DNA of 64,000 bases, taken from Nissolia schottii. Taxonomy: Eukaryota > Streptophyta > Magnoliopsida > Fabales > Fabaceae. The position numbers were made by a program, and so were the translations under genes. Position 1 is the stretch's first letter. The number at the start of each line of letters is the position of its first letter. Below are positions 11,623 through 23,134 of the stretch, in pieces. The DNA lies in NCBI GenBank assembly GCA_003254905.1, contig QANU01020160.1:1-64000 (forward strand). Reading direction: 5' to 3'. The notes under the pieces are model-generated. The model searched no databases, was not told the DNA's origin, and saw only the letters and a list, made by a program, of their open reading frames with translations.

Positions 11623-12983
11623 AACATTTCAGTTATTAATCACATCTACGGCATCAAACAGCAGACTATGGGCCTCAAGGGGAGTTCCATGAAACATTCT
11701 GGTCTCAAGCCACTCAACGGAGAACATTGTCCGCTCAGCGGTTTGAGCTCTAGCGCTCAGCGCTGAAAGCCTTCTCGCTCAGCGGCAGGAGCCTTATCGC
11801 TCAGCGGTCTGACAACTTTTAAAATATCTCCACCGCCTTTTATCCTTTCAGAAAATATCCTTTCGGACTTTCCACGTGGGCCTCATACCGCTCAGCGGTA
11901 ACCGCCTACCGCTCAGCGCTGGGCCTCACAGCAGTTCGCTCAGCGGCGCCAGAGCATCGCTCAGCGGCCACTAGGCGAAACTTGGAAACTGAATACACCA
12001 TTTCTTCCATTTTTCTTTCCTTGCTTCCATAGAACCCTGCATGAGTTTCACACATAATTCAAGCATAATAATCCTATCTAATACAGGTCACAAGACCCTT
12101 CAGAATCATCTTCCTACATCCTAACATCATTCTAGTATATGTGTTCATAAATCATATAATCATCAAACATACATAAAATCACATAAACATCATTCCCCAT
12201 CAAAGAGATGAGGAACTAGAGTTACCCACTTTCTAAAGAGCTTGTTGGTGATGGAAAAAGGATGAACTTGAAGCTTTACTTGCTTGCTTGAGTCTTCTTT
12301 CCAAGAAAGGATGAAAACCTAGGTTATGGGGAGTTTAGGGTTATGGAACTTAAGCTTTTCTTTCTCCAAGTGAAGAGAACTTCCAACCGTGCTACTTGCT
12401 TGCCTTCTTTATGAATTTGAGAGCGAATTATGATGATGAAAGCAAAGGATGATGGTTGAACGTTGGTGAATATGGAGCTTTAGGTCTTGGACCCTTAGGA
12501 AGAAGAAAATGAATAGCTTTGGTGTTTGTGTGTGTGGCTTCGGGTGGTGAGGGGCTGGCCGTGTCTTCTAATGGCCCTTGGTCATAATCTCTTTCCAATT
12601 TTGCCCTTAGTGTATTTTAGGTCATGTTCGCTCATTAATTATTTATGTCCGGACGTCCTAAAAATATTCCGGGCATACTGTTGTGACCTATTAATTTTCC
12701 TTATTCATATGTAATTCTTTATTGAGATCTTCTTAAATTTATTTCCACATTAATATCTTTTACAGACTCCTGTGAGTCGTGTTTGAATTAGAATAAACCC
12801 TAATTTTGACCCGAACGTCCCCGGACGTCACAAGATCGCCAACTTACTCTTTTTAACTAATATTACTGGGGTGAAATTAATATTAGAATTTTATGTCAGT
12901 TTTATTTCATCTTTTCCTTATTATTATAATCATAATTATTTATTATACGACGTTTTAGTAAAAGAAAAAGTCGGGATGTTACA
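11623..12983 (-). mobile_element. LTR-like block of another retroelement, probably minus strand
   Basis: The right end reads GGGATGTTACA, so the minus strand begins TGTAACATCCCGAC, a common start for Ty3/gypsy chromovirus-type LTRs in plants. No coding sequence is present. The left end is not defined and coincides with the truncation of the element A LTR. The 11735-11970 part holds eight or so CGCTCAGCG motifs, one with seven-base symmetric arms (TACCGCT/AGCGGTA). It could be a solo or truncated LTR. The family is uncertain. Confidence 0.5.
11735..11970. promoter_or_regulatory. Near-palindrome cluster in the 11.6-13.0 kb LTR-like block
   Basis: Copies of CGCTCAGCG occur here in sequence otherwise unlike the element A LTR. 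Symmetric examples include AGCGCTCAGCGCT and TACCGCTCAGCGGTA. Several others break symmetry at one flank. Function is unknown. Confidence 0.5.
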
Positions 12984-13280
12984 TGTGTGATGGACCAAGT
13001 TTGAGTATATAACTGCTTATTATGCTTATTGCACTATGAAGGATTCACCCAAGCAAGTTTCATCTCTATCGTTTGTATTATATGTTTTGATTCACGCGCG
13101 GCTCATACTTTATGAATAAGTAGTAAGTAGAAGAGTTTTGACATGGTCCATATTTTCCTTGACCTTGTATTTTTGAAAAATAATAAAGGACTATAAGTAT
13201 TCCAACCAGATGATCGACAACCTAGTGAGCATTGCGTATGACTCGAGCATAGGCAGTTAACTAGGGTGTTGCAAGTATGA
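12984..13280. repeat. Dispersed repeat, copy 2 (diverged)
   Basis: The parts ACATGGTCCATAT (13141) and CCTAGTGAGCATTG to AACTAGGGTGTTGCA (13221-13275) match 25975-26105 and 1-85. Upstream similarity to 25880-25975 (GATTCACGCGCGGCTC against GTTCACGCACGACTCC) suggests the unit is about 200-300 bp. No coding potential is seen. Confidence 0.45.
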
Positions 13281-14505
13281 CATCCAATTTGTGTAAATTA
13301 ATATTAAATGTATATTTTTTTTTTATGATCCAATGTNTATCAACTTTAATTATCAAGCGTAATAATAAATTATGATTATTGTTTGCCTTTTTTTTATTCA
13401 TTTACTATTTCCTTTGCTATTTTTGAAAATTGCATCATGCTCATGATATATATGCTTCGAGCGTATGAAGAAAATTATGATCAATATTATTCATTTAATT
13501 TAAAAATTTGTCATGTTAAAAATAATTTACTTAGATTATTTTTGTTTCATATCATGTTTATGGAATATTAAAATAAAAATTATAAAAAGTACTATTTGTT
13601 CTTAAAGATAATCAAGTGAAGTGAAAAAATTGATTCAATTTTAAAACTATCTTTAATATTAAGAGAATCAAATAGTAAAACATTTACATTTTTTTCTCAT
13701 TTTATGCAAACTTTTAAATTTTATTTGATTTATGAGGAAAAAAACTAATAAAAAAATGAAATCTTTCTCACAACATAAAATTTCACAAAAAGTACTAATT
13801 ATGAAATAAAAAGAAGAATTTTCAAAAAATACCAGTAATATTGAGTTTAATAAAATTAGAATTAATAGTAGATTGTTAGTTTAATTACAAAAGAACAAGG
13901 GACATTTTAGGAAAATTAAACAAAAATCAAATAAGTGGAAGTGACAATAGATAGATAATATGGAGTAGCAGTAGCAACTCCCATGACTTCATATTTGTTT
14001 AATGCACTTGCAATGTGCAGGCGATGCATGAGAAAAAGCAATTAATTATAAACATAAAACTACATAAATAACATTTAGTCTACAATAATATGAGAATTAA
14101 GAATCCAGTTAATTTAGAAAAAAAACTAATTATAGTTTCAATATAAATTAATGTTTAATTTCTATTATTTGTATAGCACATGTGCAACACACTATTATTT
14201 ATTTATATATATGTATATATATTAATATTATTTTGGTTTTTGTGTTAGAGTGTTTAGTGAGACAAATAAAGGAAAGAAAATATGAGAGTAAATAAAAAGT
14301 AAATCTATTTTTAAGAATATTTTTAATTACATTTTTACATAAGGAAACTATCAATTATGCTAAAATAGATTTTGGATATTATTTCTTTCTCTAAATTATA
14401 TATAACCTTATTTCAAATATATATATACACACGCCCCCCTCCCATGTTACATGTTTCTAAATCAATCCATTGCTCTAAGTATTTCATAATTTCTTTTTCT
14501 CATTT
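13281..14505. other. AT-rich intergenic DNA
   Basis: No gene or recognisable element is seen. One ambiguous base lies at 13337. A run of TATA-like sequence (ATATATATACACAC, about 14418) lies about 100 bp before the zinc-finger gene and could be its promoter. Confidence 0.5.
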
Positions 14506-14520
14506 TTGTTGCCTACCACC

Positions 14521-14793
14521 ATGTTTATTCCATGCCCGCAATGTGATAAACGTTTTTTTACCAGCCATGCTTTAAACTATCATATTGGAAAAGCACACAG
14601 AACTGCAGAACTCCCACCCCAAGCACCCTTTGGTCAGTATCAATGTCATCTCTGTGCTAAAATGTTAAAGTGTCAAGCTGGTTTAGCTATCCATATGACA
14701 AAGAAACATCGAAATGGGGCGGCACCGCCTCCACCACCTCCAAATGGGGCGGCACCGCCTCCACCACCTCCAAATGTGGCGGCACCTCCTTAG
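14521..14793 (+). CDS. Small C2H2 zinc-finger protein, EAR tail cut off by stops
   Basis: A 90-residue open frame holds two C2H2 fingers: CPQCDKRF...HIGKAH (about residues 5-26) and CHLCAKML...HMTKKH (about residues 43-64). Both have C-X2-C-X12-H-X4-H spacing. A proline-rich tail NGAAPPPPPP follows, built from a 30-bp tandem repeat. I start at 14521 (ACCACCATGT). After the TAG at 14791 the same frame reads on with only one further stop (TGA at 14857). It contains two repeats ending in FDRNHPPQE and FDLNLPPQE and ends in TAA at 14887. DLNLPP is a known EAR repressor motif of plant C2H2 factors. The gene is therefore either a truncated allele or a recent pseudogene. It has no intron and its target genes are unknown. 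Confidence 0.65.
   Translation: MFIPCPQCDKRFFTSHALNYHIGKAHRTAELPPQAPFGQYQCHLCAKMLKCQAGLAIHMTKKHRNGAAPPPPPPNGAAPPPPPPNVAAPP
14713..14790 (+). repeat. 30-bp tandem repeat coding for NGAAPPPPPP
   Basis: The unit begins AATGGGGCGGCACCGCC and occurs about 2.6 times in frame. A second, ~63-bp repeat (GAAGCACATGCA...CCTCCTCA) follows at 14794-14883, so the gene tail is made wholly of tandem copies. Confidence 0.8.
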
Positions 14794-14889
14794 GAAGCAC
14801 ATGCAACACACCAATTTGACCGAAACCATCCTCCTCAAGAAGCACATGCAGCATACTGATTTGACCTAAACCTTCCTCCTCAGGAATAA

Positions 14890-17272
14890 TGAGTTTATAA
14901 TATATATTATTGATTTTGAATGAAGCTAAAGACCCATATTATTAATATAGATTTTATCAATAAATTTTTAGGTTAAAATTTTGAGTCAATTATGTTTTTT
15001 TTTTGGTAGGATATTATTAAAAATTATTACGGATTAGGGTTTTAACTCTGATTAGGGTAAGAAATTAATACCCTTATCAAGTAGTATCTATTTTTTTGCA
15101 TATGTCTATTAATGAAAGAATTATTTAGGATTTTTGTTTGAAATGCTTTTAATTGTTGTTCACTTTTTATCTGAATGACATTTGCAATGTGCTTTTTTAG
15201 TTGCATTTGTATTTGAATTTTTTAATTCATATTTTTTTTAAAAAAAGCGATGTATTTAGCTATCTCCCATTTTTTAGGGCTTTGTGCATGTGCGATTTAA
15301 GGATAATTTTTTAAAATGTAATAATTATAAAAAAATAATTTGATTAAATTATTAATTTACAAAACTAATGGAAAAAATAACTTAACAAAATATAAAGTTT
15401 GAAAGATATCAATTGGTTATACCTTTGGTCACTTTTTTTTTTGTAAGATACTCTGATCACATTAATAATATAGTATTAACACAAAACTACTAAACGGTGG
15501 AAATAAGAATGAACAATAACGTCTTCTTCTTCTTTTTACACCTTTGCATCGCATTGAAAGTTTGATTTTCATGTTAAAAACTATATCTTCGTGTAATATA
15601 CAACATTAAAATAAGTATATACCTTAATAAGGATAAAATAATGAATTCAACAAACTAAAAATGAATAAATGTAATGCATCTTGAATATACAAATAGAAGA
15701 TTAAAATCTAAAATGGATAATTATTTGGTTCACAATTACTGCCTTGAATTCTTCCCCTTGAGGATTTTTGACTGGTCATTATAAAATGAGAGGCAGAATT
15801 GGGGAAGTATCATGACTTCATGAGATGTTCATGATGAGTTAGACTAATTTTTGTTTATTAACGTATCAATTCTGTGATTCTATTTCTTTCTCATACTTTA
15901 ATTACATTTCTTATGTAACAATTAAAACGTTAATTTTAAACAAAAATTTATTTGTAAGAGATTATCTGCATGAGATTTTTTTTTTAAATTATGGCAAGCG
16001 GTAACCCCAAATTAAGGAGATTTAAATTAATTGGCTAAGTGCGAAATGCATAATGCACAGTAGGTTAAACTTTATATTTTGACTCAAAACCTTAAGACAA
16101 TAGATTTATGTGAGTTTTTTTAATATATACTCTTCACTTAGTATAAACTTTATTAATGTGAAATTATAATTACATTCACACTTGAATCACAATAAATTCA
16201 ATTGTATTTATCACACCTTTAAAATAATGTTACTCTTATACATAATTAATTATTTTTAAAGTCATACATATAAACAGCCATGATTAATTTTGTTAGGTGC
16301 ATCAAGGGTGTCCACCGTTAATAGCAATGACTAATCTCATCGCAGTAACTGTGCCCACATGAAGTGGTAGACTGCTAGCCACATAATATTTTTCCATTCA
16401 CATGATTAATTGATAATTCAAAATTAATAGTTTATATTAAATGTTATATCAAAATAAATTTTAGCAATTATTATAAATAGTAAAATTATTTTTCTAACTC
16501 CAAATTTATTATAGTAATATAGTCTAGGAGTTAATATATTTAGTCACTAAAAAAAATTTAATTGTGAGTTAACACTCAAGTTTCTTAAATAAAATTTGCT
16601 AATATTTTAATTATGATATTTATCACATTATCAATATAATTGGTTGGTCCTTCTGTCAAAGAAAAATACTACAAAACATATTTAATGCTTATTTTATAAA
16701 AATTATGAGTCATTGATTTAAATGTTAAAACAATATATAAAAAATAATTAGTAATTTATGATACTCATAAAATACATAATAAATATATTTCATAAATATT
16801 TAAGTATTTATCTCTGAGCAGTATTTGGTGGCCTGACAGTTTTTCACAAATGTACAACAAATACAAAATTCCTGACAATCATGGGTTGGATTGGATTGAT
16901 GTTGAGTAAGGAGACAGAAAAAAAATTGTTTCAATCAAAATGATTTGAGTTCTCTTAATTTTCGCGTTCGTACATTGTTTCGAGATAAAATTATTGGGCT
17001 ATAAATTTTTTTCTTTTTCTTTATCAAATTTGATTTGATAACTAATAATGAAATTCATGATCAGATAATCATTAAGTATTGACGTGTTATATTTGGCATA
17101 TATAATAATAAGTGAATATGTTGTGAAAATTGAAACAAATCATTTCAACTACACTTAATAAACCGATCATATTTAATAGAATAATTAACTTATTATATGC
17201 AAAAAAATTTGATTTGTAAAACTGTAATTTTTAATGGATCAAAATAAATATTAAGGCTATGTTTAGCATTAG
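14890..17272. other. AT-rich intergenic DNA
   Basis: No gene, RNA or clear repeat structure is visible. There are many short AT runs and no long open frame with plausible codon use. Confidence 0.5.
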
Positions 17273-17452
17273 AGATGGAGAAGGTACAAGAGAAGAAAAG
17301 ATGCTGCTGAATTGAGGGCCAAGGCCGCTGCTGCTGCTACTACAGTTGCTGATCCTGATGAGGCATCAACAACATCATATGGCTCATGCTTGGTTGTGTA
17401 TGGAACAAGGGTGGGAAGGAGGATGCAACATGCATGCCCAAACATCATATAG
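17273..17452 (+). pseudogene. Possible gene fragment (C-terminal exon)
   Basis: An open frame without ATG reads RWRRYKRRKDAAELRAKAAA, continues with an alanine run and PDEAST, and ends in CPNII then TAG at 17450. Its composition is protein-like, and higher in GC than the flanks. No family is recognised. It could be a captured or decayed exon, or chance. Confidence 0.25.
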
Positions 17453-18470
17453 TTATCCATTAAAAATAATGTGTATGGGATGCAAGTATGGTCAGGTTAT
17501 ATTCATATGAATCCTAATCCACTTAAATAATTTTAGATAATTACTCGTACGAACAATTACTATAATAAAATGAGTTTTTATCCTACTTAGATGATTTAGT
17601 TGAGACTGATACCCGTAAGTAGGATACAAAAGAATTGACATCCTTAATTTTGGCTCTAGTTTAATTGAGTATAATGCAATATATATATTAAAAGAATGGA
17701 AAGTAGCGATGTCATAAGAGTGACAAGTGGCAACCCATTTAACCCTCAATGGAAGCTGACTCAAATAAACTCTACCCATCAGTCCCAACTTTCAACATTG
17801 ACGATTTTGGCCAATTTCTTAACATCATTTTCAATTTGGGGATCGGTCAAAAACACGTTGTCCAAAACCTTTGAAACAAAAATGCAATGCCATGACAAAA
17901 AGGATATATAATCGTAATTAACAGTTATGGGTGCAATGTAAGTGTGTGTCTTTAGCATGCAATGGAACACCAACCATGATTGGACCCAACAACAACTAAC
18001 AAATAGAGCCTTCACTATTACAATTTTTTTCTCTGTCGTTTGCCCTTTTCCCTGCTCATATAACCTTTTCCTTTTCGAATTTTACCGAAGATTAATTTAC
18101 ATGCACTAATTGTGATTCAATCACGCATTTTAACATCAATAGAAGCAAATAAGTCTAATACACATTATTTCTGATTATAAATAACAACACATGATTAGAT
18201 GATAGTATAAATTTATTTTATTGGACATATCTCATATGTGGAGCTTGTGTTAAGTCTAAGTCGTACTAATTAAATAAATGTCTAATAGTAACTTGTAAGA
18301 AGCATATTATAAGTAGAATATTTAGGCAAGTATCAAATAATGGTACCTCACATAATAATGATGGTCACAATCCCCACACCAGCATGTGAAGAGTACAAAG
18401 CAAAGGCCAATCAAGACTATATCCACCCCAAGGACGGTGTGGTCACATTGATTTGTCACTTTTTTTTTTA
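17453..18470. other. Intergenic DNA
   Basis: No gene is recognised. Short open frames on both strands (for example 17696-17911 plus, 17779-18015 minus) overlap each other and show no domain. Confidence 0.4.
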
Positions 18471-18636
18471 GTAATGTTACTTGAACAATAAATTTTGATA
18501 ACATACACAAATATAATAAAATATCAGTGTTGTTGTAAAGTACAATAATTATGTAGGATATATGTACACTCACATCTTATTATTTTTGTGTATGTTATTC
18601 ATGTATACTATCAAAATTTGTTGTTGAAGTAGTATT
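18471..18636. mobile_element. Fold-back MITE
   Basis: The two ends are inverted copies: GTTACTTGAACAATAAATTT at the left, and on the right the reverse of TACTTCAACAACAAATTTTG. Both arms also share AACATACACAAA. No coding capacity is present. The target duplication is not clear. Confidence 0.6.
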
Positions 18637-19012
18637 GGACATTAGATTCAGGACATTCAATTCTATGGTCTAAGAAAGGGTTTAACCCACGAAGCTAATT
18701 GGTTATCGGAATAAAAGCTTGGACTTAATGGATGGTGCATACATTGGTTTAACTTTTATACGATTTAATTAATAATTGTGTTCATCATGCAGGGTTATGA
18801 TTAGTCCTGGGGGTTTGAATGGAATTAATAATATTAATAATCAATATTTTGTATATTTGAAATAAAGGGAAATAATCCATTTTCATGTCATTTCATTCGC
18901 AGCTATTGGAGCTTTTAAATAATGAAATAATTCAATTAGTTACTCAAATAATATTGGTACAAGAACTTTTTGTCATTATATTTTGTATCATTTCATTATA
19001 TTCATCATAAAA
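18637..19012. other. Intergenic DNA, ends in target duplication TAAAA
   Basis: No gene is seen. TAAAA at 19008-19012 is the left target duplication of the LTR starting at 19013. Confidence 0.5.
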
Positions 19013-20669
19013 TGTCACACCCCAACTTAGGGCAGTGGCCGGCACATAAGGGATTAGTTCCCTTATGGAAGCCTCTGGAACGTTTTTCGTAAAAACATGC
19101 ACTTTTTAACTTTAATTAAAGCAAATAAAACTTTCTTTTTCTGAATAAACATGACCTCTTTTATATAAAACATAAATATACATGATAAAATACACGACTG
19201 ATCCGAGGATCCTGTCTGTATACAATTGGAGTACTCTAAACATAACTCAATTACAAAATAAAAATAAATTAACAATTCCTATAGATAGCTTCACCTCAAG
19301 GTGAACTGCTGACTCTGGGATTCTGACGTCGTTACATTGACTATAAACTCCATGCTCTGCTATGTTGCTTCGTAACATATCACTAGAGGGGGAGGTGAGG
19401 GGTGAGAACTTTGGGAAAAGTATCAGCGAGAGGCCGTCTGCACGGCAACATGGGACACTTCGAAAAACCATGGCATGCAGATGCAATACATAATATATAA
19501 CAAATATAAAACATTTCCATAATAAGAACTAATACATAAAAACAATTGAAAACATAACCAGTCGGGGAGTTCTCTAGATAGACGATCCAAGCATTATGAT
19601 TTGCTTTATGATGACACATTGCCCAAGTACCTAGGTCACAATAGTTGGGGATACATTATCCAAGTCTATAGATTCCTGATAGTTACCCTAATCTACATGA
19701 TACATGACATCGGGTATCACGGGCTGCCATGTCCGGACTTTACGGTTATACCAGGGTCAACGTAGGTTGTCGCTGACTTACAGTTCTATCATAGATATCC
19801 TCCCATGAAAACAATTTTAAATGCATAGCATAACATGATCATAATAACATAATCTCTTATCTGATAGAATATCATGACTTAATATATTTATTAAATATTT
19901 TATTTTTAAAAAATAAAGGTAGACTAAGATCTCATGCTTAGGAAAGTTCTCAGGTAAGAGAGATGCATCACAATGAACATCTTAAGTACCAAGTCTTGTC
20001 CTTAGCAAGAACCTTTCCTTAACATAAGTCTTCTCCCACCAGAATCTTTTCTTAACCATTATCTTTTATTAAGGGTCTAACTAAATAGTATGAGTGTGTA
20101 TATCATTTAATACTAATCATACACACACAACATGAATATGTTTAATGCAATATAAATGCGGTCTCATGTAGTTCTAAAAATTAAAAATAACTTCGTAAAT
20201 ATCTATCTCATAAATAAAAATCTTCTAAATAAATAATTATGAGAGAATATCTAACTAAATAAAAGAATAACTAACTTCATAAATATGTAATTAAAATAAT
20301 AAATTCCACCTCCTAGGATTTTATAAAACATGCATAAATAAAATAAAAATAAAATAAAATAAAAGAAATAACTTTTAAAAATAACTACATGGTCTGAAAT
20401 AAATCGTAAAGAAAGTCACTCATCTTAACATAACTAATCGCTAAGAAGCACTAAGCTGGGAGCTCCAGACACCCTACGTGGAGGCACTGCTTCCCCACGA
20501 ATGGAAGAAGAGAAGGAGAAAAGAATAAAATATAATTGGAGCGAAAAGTGTCACAACAGTGTGACCTCTCAAGCTCTTAGAGTGAATTAGCAAGTTTAAA
20601 CAATCACGGAAAGCCTCTATATATAGGGGGAGGAGGAGACCCCTTTCAACAGCATTAATCGATGTGAAA

Positions 20670-20748
20670 CTAATTCTCGCACTAGTCTCGCATGAGATGA
20701 TCCCGTATGAACATCATCTCGCACGAGATGCTATACGTCTCGCGCGAT
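20670..20748 (-). promoter_or_regulatory. TCTCG/CGAGA near-palindrome cluster
   Basis: Copies include CATCTCGCACGAGATG (seven-base symmetric arms), TCTCGCATGAGA and TCGCGCGA. Two more (TCTTGCACGAGA, TCTCGTGCGAGA) lie past the inserted LTR, at 22266-22300. Position next to the presumed TATA box parallels the CGCTCAGCG clusters of the other LTRs, but the sequence is different. Confidence 0.5.
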
Positions 20749-20753
20749 ACGTG

Positions 20754-22245
20754 TGATAGGTGGATTTTATACCCTATTTTATTATTCTATAATTGAACAT
20801 TGTATACTAAAAATGTGTGGTTTTAATGCTTAATTAATATGTTTTACACATTATCCTCTTTTGTGAGAAATTTAGAAAAACGCAACTTAAAGCACTTTTT
20901 TAATCTTAGAATTTAATGTGTAGATTTCTTTTGTTCTTTTTTTACTTTTCTATTTTTAATTGCCGAAAATAAATTATCAAGAGGATCATTGAATATTTGA
21001 AAGAGATTTAATAATATATAAATTTTGAAGAAGAGATTTGAAGAGAAGATTGAGACCAATAAATGCAAGATTAAATTCAAATTCAAATTTAAAAAGATTT
21101 GGTCAAAGATTTGCTAAGGATTTTTTAACGCTGACTTTGCCACGGATTTTGCGCCAGGATGGAGATTGAATCTCGATTTGACCTTAACTACAAAGTTGTA
21201 GATCTATCTCTTAGCTTCAATTGGAGATTTGAATCACCCCAATCCGATATCTATAGCTGAAGTTATCGAGATTTTACTAACTACTGTGCTGAAAGTGCGA
21301 GATTTACTCCCACTTTGCGCCAATCCTCTATAAATAGAAATCCTCTCTCAATAATTAAAAAAAGAACTTCATACTCAACCTACACTTCACTTTAGGTTTA
21401 TGTTAGTAGTGCTTAGTTATTAGTTATTCAAGGATTGTTGGAGCGCTCGCATTGACAACGCAAGCTCCCAATTATTTGCGAATTCCTTCTGTTATTGTTT
21501 TCAGGTTTTGTTATTTCAATTTTTCTATTATTTTCTACTCTCTTATTATTTTTATTTATTATGAGTTTTTATCCTCCACCCATGGAGGAGTATTTTCTTA
21601 ATATCTTGCATGCGGTAACTCTAGATTAAGATTAATTCGAGGTCTTGTGCTTAATGTTTATTCATGATTTGTTTCGTCTGTGATTAATAATATAGCGATT
21701 GCATGTTATTGGTTAGGGTTAATTCTAGGTTGATAGATCTTGACGATTGTAGGACTTATTGATTTAGGATTTGGGAACTTTTTAGGGAACTAATTAGATT
21801 TAATTAGGTTGTGCAATTGTGACATAATTGATATGGGTTTTAAATGCTGAGATCTTAGTTTTAATTCCTGTATTAATATATGCTTAGGGGATTGACATCG
21901 TAGTTTCTTAAGTGAATTGCGTATTAGTTAGAGATTTCAACTAATAAACAACATCCCCTCTTATGGATAATTAATTAGGAACCAATGACAATTAATCCTT
22001 CATCTGAAAACGCCGTATGCAGGATATTACCTTTTATCATTGTTTATTTATTTGTTTTAAGTTTCTTTTATTTTAAACGCAATCAATTCAAACCCCCCAA
22101 TTTAGTTAAGCTTTTAATTAGTTCTAATTGCTTCCTTGAGAGATGACCTACGTTAGCCCCTTTTACTACGTTTTTGGGGTTGATTTAGTTTTATAAATTA
22201 TTATTTGATTGCGCACTGAAATTAAAGACGTTTTAGTGTGTGTCA
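20754..22245 (+). mobile_element. Athila-like solo LTR nested in another solo LTR
   Basis: It begins TGATAGGTGG and ends GTGTGTCA, 1492 bp. It is flanked by exact 5-bp duplications ACGTG (20749-20753 and 22246-22250). It aligns along its length with the element A LTR and the 29024-30605 solo LTR (shared ATCTTGCATGCGGTAAC, ATATAGCGATTGCATG). The CGCTCAGCG cluster is missing here. A TATA box CTATAAATAG lies at about 21330. It is a solo LTR fossil, younger than the LTR it interrupts. Confidence 0.9.
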
Positions 22246-22343
22246 ACGTGCCTTGAAACTTGCATCTTGCACGAGATATTCCCTGCATCTCGTGCGAGAC
22301 GTCCTTCTTTCTTTTTTCTCTCTTTGAGGGTTGTGAGATAAAA

Positions 22344-23134
22344 TATCCAAAAGAAATTATTAAGTTGTAAATGAACAGTTTTTCCTTTAAGTGTTAAAGT
22401 TATTAAAAGGTCAATTTATGTCAATATTAAGGAAAATATTAAATTGTAAAACCAATAAATTAGTAAAATTCATATATTCAAACACTCTTCACTAAATGTA
22501 ATCATATATATATCGCATATTATTGTCCTTAATTAGGGTCTAAGAAGAAATTATTATCTCCATCTCTTTTTAGGGATAGATGAGTTGAAAGTTATATTTT
22601 TTAATTGGGAATGTGGGAAGTGGAATTTAAACTCGGGCCATCACATATGTGTTAGTTAGTGTATGATGTGTGAAATTGTTACCCCTATTGTGTGCTTTGT
22701 ATAATTGTCTGAAAGAAACACAAAAATTCTCATTCTAAACAAAGAAACTTATGCATCTATCACTTTACTGAACGAGGCTTAGCTTTCAAACTTCGTGTCA
22801 TTTATAATTGAATTTATCATAACTCCTTTCAATTAGCAAATTATAAAATAGAGTAGAATTTATAATAGTGCGTAAGCGGATCACGTTAATCTAAAGAATC
22901 CCAAAATCCAAACTAAACCAATAGAATTGGTTTGAATCTGTTCAAGTATAATCAATACATGCATTATAATGCTGAACAATGAGAAAGAGTAGCACAAAAT
23001 AACAGGATACAAACAAAAGTTTACCACATAACAAATAAGAAAAAGACTTCATTAAAATCCTCTAGAGCAAATTTAATAGAACAAACTCTTAAAATCCTTA
23101 AACCCTAATAAGCATAATATTAAGTTGATTCTCT
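22344..23134. other. Intergenic DNA
   Basis: No gene or well-defined repeat is seen. It lies between the solo LTR and the terminal exon of the candidate gene at 23135, so the near end could hold its 3' untranslated region. Confidence 0.4.

Larger units (their letters stand above)
19013..22338 (-). mobile_element. Solo LTR of a non-Athila retroelement, interrupted
   Basis: It starts TGTCACACCCC and ends GGGTTGTGAGA, which form a short imperfect inverted repeat. It is flanked by the direct repeat TAAAA at 19008-19012 and 22339-22343. With the inner solo LTR and its duplicated target removed, about 1.83 kb remain. No internal coding region is present, so this is a solo LTR left by recombination. 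Minus orientation is inferred because CCCCTATATATAGAGG (20611-20626) reads as a TATA box on that strand, with a TCTCGnnCGAGA cluster upstream of it. The family is not certain. Confidence 0.75.
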
